Made by a program: the position numbers and the translations under genes. From assembly GCA_036674765.1 (NCBI GenBank), contig JARVKI010000007.1, positions 558,001-622,000 on the forward strand: a stretch of DNA of 64,000 bases. Direction: 5' to 3'. The notes beneath the pieces were generated by a model. That model was not told the DNA's origin and did not search any database. It saw only the letters and a program-made list of their open reading frames with translations. This document shows, piece after piece, positions 54,211 to 64,000 of the stretch. Within the stretch, counting starts at the first letter, position 1, and each line of letters starts with the position of its first letter. The DNA comes from Seiridium cupressi. Its lineage: Eukaryota > Ascomycota > Sordariomycetes > Amphisphaeriales > Sporocadaceae.

Positions 54211-55310
54211 AGCTGATGCTGTGGAGTAAGTTCGATTTGTGGTGTCTTACTGGTAATCGTTGCATGAGAATTATGTCTTCGTCATGGGCGAGTCGGACGT
54301 CCTCTTGCTACGACGAGATGAGGGCGGGGGTGAGAAAGCAGTGACGAGCAGGCGTACAAAATATACTTGGCAAGAGTTGGGAATCAATTCGATATGCCAA
54401 GAGAACAGAGAGAAAAGGTACGCTGGTCTCTGCGACTAAGCAAACGCACCTTAGGCTGGAACTGTCCGAGGCCCCATCGAAGCCCGCAATCAACAATGAC
54501 AGACGCCACTGTGAAGCCGGGCTACAGAAGCTACATGTAGTTAGGCGAGGTTCCTGGCTGTCCAGGCCCCTCGATGACGCTTCTCGCTGCCGTCGAAGCC
54601 CCACGCGAGCTACTTGGTCAGTGGGCCGGGGTGCGTATCAGTCTAGCAGGTACCTAGCTCGTGGGTCCGCTCCCTAGCGCGTCCCCATAATGCAGCAATC
54701 CACCTCAGTGGGTGCAGGACCACTAGGTCCGTTCGGTATAACATCGTTGACCTTCTTCAGCTGAGAAGCATTTATCCCGTGAAACATCTTGGCGTCCATA
54801 AGCGACGGGTCACGAGGGTCGAATGGTGTTTATTATCCTGCCGACGGACAAGACTCGGCCTTTTCGGCAACCATGATCGGCGATGGCTCGGCAGTATGTG
54901 TTTGCGGGGGACGTTCTCATAATTGGGGTACGACAGGGAATCCATTTGGCACGAAGCCTTGTGCTGCCAGGACCAACGGCCTATTCGGGATGGGGAGACC
55001 CCACCAGGGGTAGCAAGCTACATGTAGCAAGCGTGCAAGCGTGCAAGCGTGCAAGCTTCCGTACTCAGCGCCCAGTCAGAATGCCGCAATGATGAGCTCA
55101 AGCTACCAAGGACGTCAACAAAAGTTCCGGGGCAAGCTTGCTATGGCCGCAACCGTTCGATAGTCGGAGAGCCACACTGGAAGCACATAAGACCGTCGGT
55201 GCCTCTCTGCCGCTCTAGCATTCTGATCTCCCTCTTGCTTTTGTCTGAACTTCCTGCTCTCTGCGTTGCGTCTTTGTCGTAGGGCTGACTCCACCGTACC
55301 CATTGCCATA
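54211..55310. promoter_or_regulatory. Divergent promoter region, DUF1275 / oxalate decarboxylase
   Basis: 1.1 kb between divergent starts, containing a short tandem repeat at 55027-55056 and CT-rich tracts near the decarboxylase start (about 55205-55260). No gene seen. Specific regulator sites not assigned. Confidence 0.5.
55027..55056. repeat. 8-bp tandem repeat GCAAGCGT
   Basis: Three perfect 8-bp units plus a six-base partial unit about 255-285 bp before the oxalate decarboxylase ATG. Could be a simple slippage repeat or a multiplied regulatory site. Confidence 0.8.
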
Positions 55311-56816
55311 ATGCAGCTGCGAAGCTCGCTCATCGTCCTCGGCGCCGTTCTTGGCGAACTTGGCCTAGCTGTCCCCGTTGAAGACAGCCCTCGCCAGCGC
55401 TTGCTGGACGGGAAACCACTGCCCTCCAAATTCAGAACCGCGAAGAATCCGTATAGGCCAGGGTTCAAAGACCCTCTTGACAAGGCCGTCGATGCCGTCG
55501 GAGACGAATTGGACCCATTGCCATACCGCAATGGACTCGGCGCATCGGTCCTGGGCCCCTGGAACTGGGAGCGCTCACGACAGAGCCCAGACCTGGTAAG
55601 GCCGCCGAGCACCGACCATGGCAACATGGCGAACATGCGCTGGAGTTTCGCAGACTCCCATGTCAGAATTGAAGTAAGATCCCTGAGCCATTCTCCTGCG
55701 AGCTTGACGTGCTGATCAGTAGTAGGAAGGAGGCTGGACCCGACAGACGACCGTCCGAGAGCTTGGCTCCAGTGTCGAGTTAGCTAGTGTCAACATGCGT
55801 CTTGACAAAGGCGTCATCCGCGAGTTGCATTGGCATAAGGAGGCTGAGTGGGCCTATGTCCTAGATGGCGAAGTCCGCATCACCGGAATTGACTACGAGG
55901 GCGGCAACTTCATCGACGACCTGAAGAAGGGCGATCTGTGGTATTTCCCCAGTGGCGTGCCGCACTCTCTTCAGGGCCTCAGCGAGAATGGCACCGAGTT
56001 TTTACTGGTCTTTGACGATGGTGGCTTCTCGGAGGAGTCTACGTTCATTCTCACTGATTGGCTAGGTGGGCATTCCCTCAATCATCTGGCATATCTATAG
56101 AACTGACATCCAAGCAAGCGCACACGCCCAAGTCCGTCATCTCAAAGAACTTCAACCTGGCACCCGAAATTTTCGCGCACATCCCCGACGGCGAGAAGTA
56201 TATCTTCCAGGGAACTGTCCCAGGTTCAATCGGCGACGAGGAGCCTACGGGCAAAAACATCAAAAAGTCAAAGTACACTTTCTCGCACCGCTTTCTAGAC
56301 CAGGAGCCCAAGAAGACCAGCGGCGGCGAGGTTCGCATTGCAGACTCCAAGAACTTTCCCATCTCCAAGACTGTGGCTGCAGCCCATGTCACCATTGAGC
56401 CCGGCGCCCTGCGCGAGATGCACTGGCACCCGAACGCCGACGAGTGGTCCTTCTTCATCAAGGGCCGTGCTCGCGTCACCATTTTCGCCGCGGAAGGTAC
56501 CGCTCGGACTTTCGATTATCTTCCTGGAGATGTCGGCATCGTGCCTCGCAACATGGGTCATTTCGTGGAGAACATTGGTGACGAACCCGTCGAAATGCTT
56601 GAGGTGTTTAAAGCGGACGAGTTTCGTGACTTTTCGCTCTTCCAGTGGATGGGAGAGACGCCCAAGAAGATGGTTATCGACCATTTGTTCGCCGAAGACT
56701 CGAAGAACGGAGAGATATTCTGGGACAAGGTTAAGAGCGCCGCGAAGGACGAGGTCACGCAGCCAGATTCGGACTTGTTCTCGCATAAGAAGAGCTCCGC
56801 AAATGAGCTCAAGTAA
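55311..56816 (+). CDS. Oxalate decarboxylase (secreted bicupin)
   Basis: Mn-dependent enzyme turning oxalate into formate and CO2, 466 aa. Three exons: 55311-55673, 55726-56065 and 56119-56816, GT-AG introns, phases close. The signal peptide is [20 protein letters not shown]. Cupin 1 carries the metal set HWHKEAEW (His156, His158, Glu162) with the fourth His in [10 protein letters not shown]. The lid next to it reads [12 protein letters not shown], with the acidic Glu expected of decarboxylases rather than oxidases. Cupin 2 has HWHPNADEW (His336, His338, Glu343) and His in [11 protein letters not shown]. The N-terminal tail ([15 protein letters not shown]) and the C-terminal helix (GEIFWDKVK) fit fungal OxdC. 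Likely role: detoxifying secreted or host-derived oxalate and controlling external pH. Confidence 0.95.
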
Positions 56817-58472
56817 GACGTCGTTAGCGTCAAGTCGTGGGAATCTATGCACATATATTCTCTCTCTCCTATTCACAGTCAATTTGATCCAAATACCAGT
56901 TTCTGAGCGGAATTAAAAATGGGGAGTTGGGGAGGTTTTTCTGGAAGAGCCCTTCGGAGGGAAGTGGACGATGACAGGAGCACATAGTTTGAGTGTGACA
57001 AAGTAACATGTAACAATAGTTAACGAGCGACTCTTGCCATAACAATTATACCACAGACATCGATCTCAAATTCATGTGAGAATCTGAATGAATAACATTA
57101 TAGTAAGATACATGGCATCGTCGTTAGAATCGCATCCGATCGATATAACCACCTGCGTTGGTTTGTTTGTAGCTTGCCAAGCGGATCGGCCTGCTGGGTA
57201 AATGTACCTGCTTATTTGGAAAGCCTGAACTGAAAGCATTCCGCAGGTCAGTGGACCCAGCTACGGGGCTGCCAAGTGTGGTAAGCTTTCTTGGAGATTC
57301 TTGGAGAAAGCTTGAGGTCGCGGCGAACCATGCATACAGCTTACTCGTGGCCCCAACTCTGGACCTTCGCATTTCCATGTCCAGTATCCCAAAAAGCAAT
57401 GTAGATATGCTCGTTCAATTCTTTTCCTACTTCCACCGCTGAAGACAGTGCACCAGCCAGGGCCTATGCAAGTCTACCGAAGCGAGAGAGTTGCATCCCG
57501 CGCAACCTCGGGTTTCGCTACCGGCAACACTCTCCCCGGCCAGATGCTTGCATCTGACACGCCAACATAAAGCCGCACAGCAAAGACCACTGAAGTCGCA
57601 AATATTGATAAGCGCCCCAGCCCGTCTCCTCGCTGGGGCTGTGGGTTCCGACGGAGTGGGGCTTCCTGCGTTGCGGGATGAGCCTTTCTCTGGCTGCATT
57701 CTTATATATTGCTCGGTTGCGCAAGCCTTGGCGATCCACTTCACGCCGTTATAGAGGTTGCACGGTATCCCATATAGGGAAGAGACTTCGCCATCCACAG
57801 CGATTGTGGCGGCCAGAATGTGGGAGACATGGGCGTGATTGCGCACGTGGGCGACTCGTCTTCCAAATCGAAGATCTTTTCCCCTGCTGTGCCTGGACAT
57901 GGAAGATATTCTTGGCATCGCTGTCTCATCACCGCAGATATGGTATATGTACGTACGCACTGCAGCGATGCCCAATAGGATGTGGAGCCTTGGCGCCGGC
58001 GACGGTAGTCGAGACCACTAATCCCTGGAATGTCCCCTGGACCTAGTTCACCGGTCAAACTTGTCAAGGTAGCAGCAGTCACAGTCAGCAGTGACAATTT
58101 TCTTAGTGGCGTGCAGCATCAATCATGATACCCATAGCTCAGTTGCTGAACCCTCAAATCGATTAAGAGACGAGTATTGACAGAACGGCAATTTTAGATG
58201 TGGTATAAAAAAAAATAAAAATAAAAAAAACATGGACATGACTACTGGTGATTTGAAGTTCGAGATAGCGTCTTTGAAACTGGACAGGTGTTTGTATTTG
58301 ACAAAGGGTAGAAATGAGAATTTGAAGACAACACAACTTGAGTCCAGCCCACGTTCGCCAAGTAGACTCAGAATACCACAAGCATCATTCTAGTCCAATG
58401 TTTCTTACTCCAGCTCCCGACTTCAGATCATAGTCAACGTCGTGATTCCGTCGGATGCCTCGTGCCACCCGC
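56817..58472. other. 1.65-kb intergenic, convergent 3' ends
   Basis: Between oxalate decarboxylase (+) and sulfate permease (-). Frames at 57427-57975 (-) and 57678-58046 (+) overlap antisense without recognisable domains. An A-rich run lies at about 58207-58230. Confidence 0.5.
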
Positions 58473-60628
58473 TCAATCGACAGTCTTCTCGGCTATTACA
58501 GCTTCCAGTACACTGCCAAGCCTTTTCCGATCAACGATGGCCCTCTCAAGCGTGGGGTAGACAATATCGACACCCTCGTGATGCTCGTCGTCGAATTCGG
58601 TTAGTTTCCAAAGTGCACGGGCGAACCGCTTGCGCACGCTCTTGTTCATCCCCACGAAACGGAACTGCACCTCCTTTCCACAGTGCAGGCGGATGTCTGC
58701 CTTCAGTTCCCCTAGTGCCAGGACCCCGGTTGTATCGATCCAGGATACCATGGTGAAGTCGAAGATGACCACAGCTAGTATGCTGTCCCGGAGTGAGATG
58801 CCACGCTCCTTGCGGATCCTCTCCACGCGGCGCTCGGCTGCGACACTCCATGATCGTTCCCGCGAATGGAACATTCTGCCGTCGGGCAGCTTGTCGTACA
58901 CCAGCTGGATTGCCTCCACAGTGACGCGCTTTCCACGAGCCGCATTGGGGAAGAAGATGGAGTCGTTGAAATGTACGACGACCGTGTCACTGGGCACAGT
59001 AATGGAAGATAGATCACCAGGCGTCGTATTTAAATGGCCCAAGTCCTGTGACTCGGCGCGGGCGTTGTCTTCAGCGCTGACTTGCACATCAGGCTTGACA
59101 AAGGCGGAACGCAACAAAGACCAGACGATGCTCCAGCCGACCGCAGCTCCGATACCGATCTCGGCCGATACGAAAATTGTGATCCAGAAGGACAGCTGAG
59201 ACGCCACGAAGTCTGCCATGGAGATGCGCCAGTAACGATAGAAAAGCGACACGGGTCCGAAGAGGTTGATGACAGCCATGATCTACCAAGGTATTAGTAA
59301 TGTTCAGATGACTCGGTGTCGGGATACTTGCAATGATAGCGGCAAGGGTTGCCTTGGGGATCCAGTACAAAGCAGGAGAGAAGACATAGAGGGTCAAGAT
59401 GATCCAAGCGGCAGTGACGAGTCCATTCAATGGACTCCTGACGCGACATTCCGAGTTGATGGCGGTTCTCGACATGGCACCACCGACAGGCATTGCGCCA
59501 AAGAAGCTGTTGATCAGGTTGGTAACGCCAAGGTAGTTGAGTTCCTGGGTCTGGTCGATGGTGTAGCCGTTTCTTCGCCCGAAAGCCTTTCCTACAGCAA
59601 GATGTTCCAGTGTACAGGCGATCAGGGGGGCGAAGGCGCGTGCCGCAGCTTTCGCTAGGAGCCCTGAGTCGTGTGCGTGGGGCGTAGCGATTCCATGCGT
59701 GCTGACTTTGCTAATAGCCCAGAGCGTTTTGCTTCCCCGATCTTTGTTGACAAGGTAGCTGATCAGTGTGAAGATGAAGAGAACAATGATGGCTCGACTG
59801 CTAGAGATGTACTTGAGAACAAAGTGCTTGTTGCCATATCGTTTGCCCAGCTTCTCGAGCGCAATGAGGAGGAGAATGCTGCCGATACCAATGCCACAAG
59901 TTGGGCCATTCCACTTGGGAAGTCGTTTCAGTGCATCACCGATGATATCGAAAATCATGGAGGGCGTGTTGTCGAGGCCAATGAGACTGCCGAGTTGTCC
60001 AAACCCGATGGTCAAGGCAGTAGCGGAGATGAAGCCGGTGAGCACGGGAACGGAGACATAGTCGAGGAGGAAACCCAGTCCTAGAAGACCCAGGATCAGA
60101 GAGTATATACCGACCATAAAGGCTACGGCACTGGCTATAGCAGCAGGACTGTATTCGTCTGAGTAGCTTTCAACAATCTCTGCGGTCAGGAGTCCCAAGA
60201 TTGAGGTGGGACCGGAGGAAAGATCTAGAGTAGAAAGTAAATTAGCGACTACAGCATTCTTCGGCGCGAGTAGTAAGAGTGAGCGCACCTTTCGAGGTTC
60301 CCATGAATACAGCAACGGCAGCTGGTACCCAAGAACTGTATAATCCATTTTCAATGGGAATAGTCGCAATCTTTGCGTAGGCCAACCCTTGTGGAATCAG
60401 CATGACACCGATAGTGAGACCGGCGATGAAGTCCTGGAGCAGCCATGAGGGATGATATCGAGGAAGCCACTGGACAATGGGAACTTTGTCAAGAAGATAG
60501 TTCTTAGTAGCACCCGGGAGCTTTGGTGCACCTTCGACGATGAAGTTTTTGACTCTGTTGGTGCTATTATCTGTCCTCACAACGTTCTTGAAGGCGTTGA
60601 CCTTCTCGCCGACCGCAAGTCGAGCCAT
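58473..60628 (-). CDS. SulP sulfate permease with STAS domain
   Basis: Plasma-membrane sulfate:H+ symporter (SLC26/SulP), 680 aa. Exons are 60628-60289, 60224-59332 and 59282-58473. Intron 1 is GT-AG. Intron 2 (59331-59283, 49 nt) uses a GC donor (gcaagt) and an AG acceptor, the only splice that joins LAAII to IMAVINLFGP in frame. The transporter core contains the SulP signature region (PLLYSWxPAAVAVFMGTSKD-type, here GLYSSWVPAAVAVFMGTSK), helices 3 and 10 around GPTSILGLLTAEIV, and GAMPVGGAMSRTAINS. The C-terminal STAS domain covers about residues 520-660 (VVHFNDSIFFPNA, VVIFDFTMVSWIDTTGVLAL). An upstream metabolite-regulation site was not identified. No sulfate-assimilation genes are adjacent. 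Confidence 0.94.
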
Positions 60629-62927
60629 GATCAGGGATAAGGGGAATACACTGATCTGGTATGATAATCTGGCGATTTCTCTGCAGAGAAACAGGAAGAC
60701 TTCTCTCTAGAAGCAGACCTTCGTATCACAAGAGTCGTGCACGGAGAGGACAGACACGTCCTTGTGGAAGAGTGCACGGGATCCACTACGGATGCCTGTG
60801 AAGTCCTTTATAGACACTATCCCTATTTCTCAACTCTGAAGTCAAAACAGACAAGCGTTGGTCAACACCAAATGGAGGCTGGAATAAGAACCGCCGCACA
60901 TTGTGACCCTCCTTCGGCTCATTCTCGCAATCCTCGGTATGTATGTCCTGCTCAAATAGCAAGCAAGGTGCATGGTTCACGGCAACCCATTGGAGGAGGA
61001 GGGCATGTCATTTCGTGTGGCTGCAGCGAGGTTGCAGTCCCCTGGGGGGGGGTGCTATGTGATGCCACGCCCTACCGAGCTACATCTGCGCAATCAAGGG
61101 GTCTCAAAACGGCAAGGAACATCTTTCCTGGGAAGAACCTAGATGATCTCTAGCAAACTTCTGTCCATGCATGGCGTTCCAATATCAGAACCGCCGGAGG
61201 GCGGGGTTGGGAGGTGGATGGTGTGGCATTTGTTGCGTGTAGGAGGACGTGGTGTCGTGCGGGGGTTTGTTGTCAGCGCAGGCAATATCATCGTAATTGG
61301 TCACCTCGCAGATCCGTGCCTTGTGACAGTCTTCCCTCCCCTTCACCGGGTGTCAAAGCTGGTTAGAGGCGATTTGCGCGGGCACATACATAGTATAATC
61401 GTTCGCCATTCTACAGGTTCGATGGTACTGTGGGCCGCCGCTGTCTACGTGTTGCTGGTGGCTCGACCGTCCCAACGAGCCTCGCATGTAGCAAAACTAC
61501 CTCCACACGATACGCGTCATCTCGACAATGTGGGCTTAATCTACCCATGCCATAGTACAAGAACAAGGCCAAAGCATCTTCCGTGATATTTGGGCCACCG
61601 TTTCGACGATCGCGGCGCATGGGCTATAGAGAGGTGGATAGCATGTTATGTAGTCAGTATCTGGGTGGACCGAAGCTTAGACGCATTAGCGGATCACATA
61701 TAGGCACCACTCCGCAGTTTCACTTTAAACAGAGTTGTCCATCTACGTACCACTTGCGGCGTTCGAAAATGCGACAGTCAACCAGGCTGTTCTGGGCAGT
61801 GTGTCCGACAATGCAGTAGGTGAAATGGTGGCCAATGGTTTTTCCAGTCGAGTACCAATTTCACCCGTGCCGTAGAGAAGTGGACAAGTACTAGTGTAGC
61901 AATTGTTGACAGACTTGCCCGGCCGGGATCTTTCCTGACCGGCTTTCAGCCCATTGGTGACCTTTCCTGTTTTCTACCAAAACGTGGGGAAATCTTGTCG
62001 CAGATCCGATTGGCCGATGCTTTTTGGAAAGACCAGTTCGTTCAGTCACCTGAACATATTCGTAGCCTGACTTAGCTAGTTCCCGAGTCGAATGCGGAGG
62101 GAGGCGGCATACTTCATCGCGATTGGCTACCCAGGATTTACTGCCCCGAGTCTTCGTTTTGGGGTGCCTTATCCCGATGCGGGCACTTGCTGCCATATCT
62201 ACACTCGTCCCCAATGGCCACGATGCTGGTGTCGTGTAGTCGTGTAGTCGTTTGTGTTTTCAATTGAAGTGTAGCTAAGCTTTCCACTCCGGATCAGCTG
62301 ATACATCTGTCATGCATCTTCCAGAAACTGATTTACCTTCGTTACACTGCCAAGCAGTCATTTCGCGGTATCGAAGCTCTTGGCGATCTCTTGGAGACGA
62401 CGCCTGCATCTTGGCACATCATGCCTAGACTTGGCGGGCTAGGCATTTCGCGCCAAGTTCGATTCTGTACCAACGGCGAGCATAGCCATTATGGGGCGTC
62501 CGACATCAACGATGGGCTTGGGGTTTGCGAACCCTCCATGGCAGATGTGTGTGGGCTATGCCCTTGGGCCCGGTGGATGGATCGCGACAGAGAACGGCGA
62601 GCATAGCTCGTTAACTTTAGTACCTAGGGCTCAACCTTCGGGCTCGCGATAAGTTGTTTTCAAATTGGACGGATAATTCAAGGCGAGATCGCAATACTTG
62701 GCAGTCCGCAGCTGCATTGGTGGTCATGAGCGCGAGGTTCTGAGTTGAACCTCTACTATTATGACGAATGTTTGGAGGTTAACATCGCACGTATGATTTA
62801 CTGAGGCAAGTAAAAGCCCGAAGACCTATGATCTCAACTGGGGAATCGTTATAAACTGCAAGTAACACCATAATATTATTGTCAGTAAAGATGCTAATAT
62901 TGTAGATCTCATACATCTACAAACATC
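60629..62927. other. 2.3-kb intergenic stretch
   Basis: Sulfate permease 5' flank, then mixed-composition DNA. The longest frame, 61143-61586 (+, 147 codons), has no domain. A short palindrome (GAGGTTC...GAACCTC) lies at about 62736-62755. Confidence 0.5.
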
Positions 62928-63476
62928 ATGGTATTTAATGGTAATAAAAACGAAACGCAACTATATCGTCAGTTTCAAAGTCTACTGGGGTCTTATGACC
63001 GAATTTGGCCTATCTACGACTCACACTGGCCTAGACGTGCGTGGCAATTCAACACGAAAACCTCGGTAGCGTGTGCCATCAGTGGATATCTGTCGAGGTG
63101 AGTGGGCGATAAGAAGACACGATCTACCAAATATGAAGCTGTCAATCATGAAGATGCCGAGTTCGCGTTCAGACGAGTGCTCCAATATGAGACAATCTCA
63201 CAGTCTGTTTCACAAAACGAAATAAAACAAAAGGCATTACTGATGCTACTGAATCACTCCATCCGGAAATATCTACATGCTCATAGAATAGGCGATAATG
63301 TGTATAGTGTCAAGCGCCTTCCGCTGCTCCCCAAGAATGTAACTCTTCGAACGATTGTTTCTGACGTAGTTATTCGTTGTAAGTTGTATCACACCTTATT
63401 CATACCATGCATATCATTAGAACGGCTCATTCGATTGCTGGCTGTACCATATCCCAACTCTACATGCTGGATATGA
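62928..63476 (+). CDS. Hypothetical gene, boundaries uncertain
   Basis: I do not recognise this gene. An open frame from the ATG at 62928 gives 56 codons rich in aromatic residues (LYRQFQSLLGSYDRIWPIYD, SHWPRRAWQF) and ends exactly at a strong donor (gtgagt at 63098). A possible acceptor at 63171-63172 joins in phase to RVLQYETISQSV and NEIKQKALLMLLNHSIRKYL. A second donor (gtaagt) may follow at 63379; without it the frame ends at 63476. No domain, signal peptide or membrane helix is seen. The codon pattern and paired splice sites are the only support, and the 3' part could run on past 63.5 kb. It could equally be a decayed gene. Confidence 0.35.
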
Positions 63477-64000
63477 AGTAAGTGGATCAAGCCTATCTTG
63501 GAACAAAGCGCTGTTCTATCCTCTATCAGGCCAAACTAACAGACAGGTGATTAACCAATGGTTCGCTACCAGAATTGAATTATCCTGATAACAAATCGTT
63601 CATATTAAATTCAAGCTGAATATGCAGTGTCCATGATTACGTGATACATCGAGACATGCCGCTTCTAATATTATTCATAACTACCTGGAACTGAGATTAG
63701 GGGGTTAGCTGTGTCTAATCCCCTTGAGCCTCAATAGGAATATGTTTAGTCGAACAACTAAACCCTGAGACATGACTATCACCATTTGACTGTATTGTGC
63801 TTGCAAATTTCGGGTACAAAGCAAATTGGCAAGCTAGACCTGACATTAAGACCCTAGGGGCTTATGTAACCTAAACACAGTCGTCAGGGGCCGTCTGGCT
63901 TTTAATATTTTTAAGCCAAGTTGCTCAGGGGTAGTCCATATTTGAGCCGCATGACCAATGCAATACCTTCCTTGATTGCAGGTTGGCATTGCAGCAACTG
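63477..64000. other. Right edge, no gene seen
   Basis: AT-rich sequence with stops in all frames. Further exons of the preceding hypothetical gene could lie here but cannot be supported. Confidence 0.4.

Noticed and set aside
55027..55056. CRISPR-like repeat
   Set aside because: Eight-base units without spacers in a eukaryotic promoter; a simple tandem repeat.
56295..56916. Long frames of 192 and 195 codons inside the oxalate decarboxylase region
   Set aside because: Shadows of the true coding frame, which carries both cupin metal motifs.
57427..58046. Frames of 182 (-) and 122 (+) codons between oxalate decarboxylase and sulfate permease
   Set aside because: Antisense overlap and no recognisable domain. 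A third frame on + keeps some codons, but I could not tie it to a family.
62736..62755. GAGGTTC...GAACCTC palindrome as a tRNA T-arm or terminator
   Set aside because: No surrounding cloverleaf, and intrinsic terminators of this kind do not apply to RNA polymerase II genes.

Overview
This window is eukaryotic and looks like a filamentous ascomycete, most likely Eurotiales (Aspergillus/Penicillium type). The evidence is short GT-AG introns of about 50-135 nt, fungal-only families (Zn2Cys6 and C2H2 activators with fungal transcription-factor domains, fungal MFS groups, fungal FRE-type ferric reductase), long intergenic spacers and no operons. Gene models were spliced by eye. Exon lengths and phases were checked by hand for nearly all multi-exon genes. 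No tRNA, rRNA or CRISPR was found.

Left part (1-9.5 kb): a decayed ABC-C transporter NBD fragment, then housekeeping-like genes: a mitochondrial phosphate/copper carrier (PIC2-like), a CBS-domain protein, a fungal lipocalin-like protein and an atypical extended SDR. A spacer of about 5.3 kb with no convincing gene follows (9.5-14.8 kb).

Centre-left (14.8-24.1 kb): the most interesting region. It looks like an aromatic-ring meta-cleavage catabolic cluster in partial decay: FAD-dependent aromatic monooxygenase (pseudogene, -), fumarylacetoacetate-hydrolase family enzyme (intact, +), C2H2/fungal_trans activator (pseudogene, +), extradiol ring-cleavage dioxygenase (intact, -) and an MFS transporter (3' remnant, -). 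The promoters carry many GGGGT/ACCCC motifs, which suits an Msn2-like zinc finger still readable in the dead activator.

Middle (24.6-36.4 kb): actin capping protein beta, a ferric reductase, a small secreted protein resembling the PevD1/Hrip2 elicitor family, a glutathione S-transferase convergent with an acetoacetate-decarboxylase-like protein, and a GH43 glycosidase with two in-frame nonsense codons.

Right-middle (37-50.8 kb): Zn2Cys6 regulator, MFS transporter (DHA1 type), second Zn2Cys6 regulator, a coiled-coil protein of unknown function, and a 13-exon DHA2-type MFS transporter with a 9-nt micro-exon.

Right end (53-64 kb): a DUF1275 membrane protein divergent from a secreted bicupin oxalate decarboxylase, a SulP sulfate permease with a GC-AG intron, and a weakly supported hypothetical gene near the edge.
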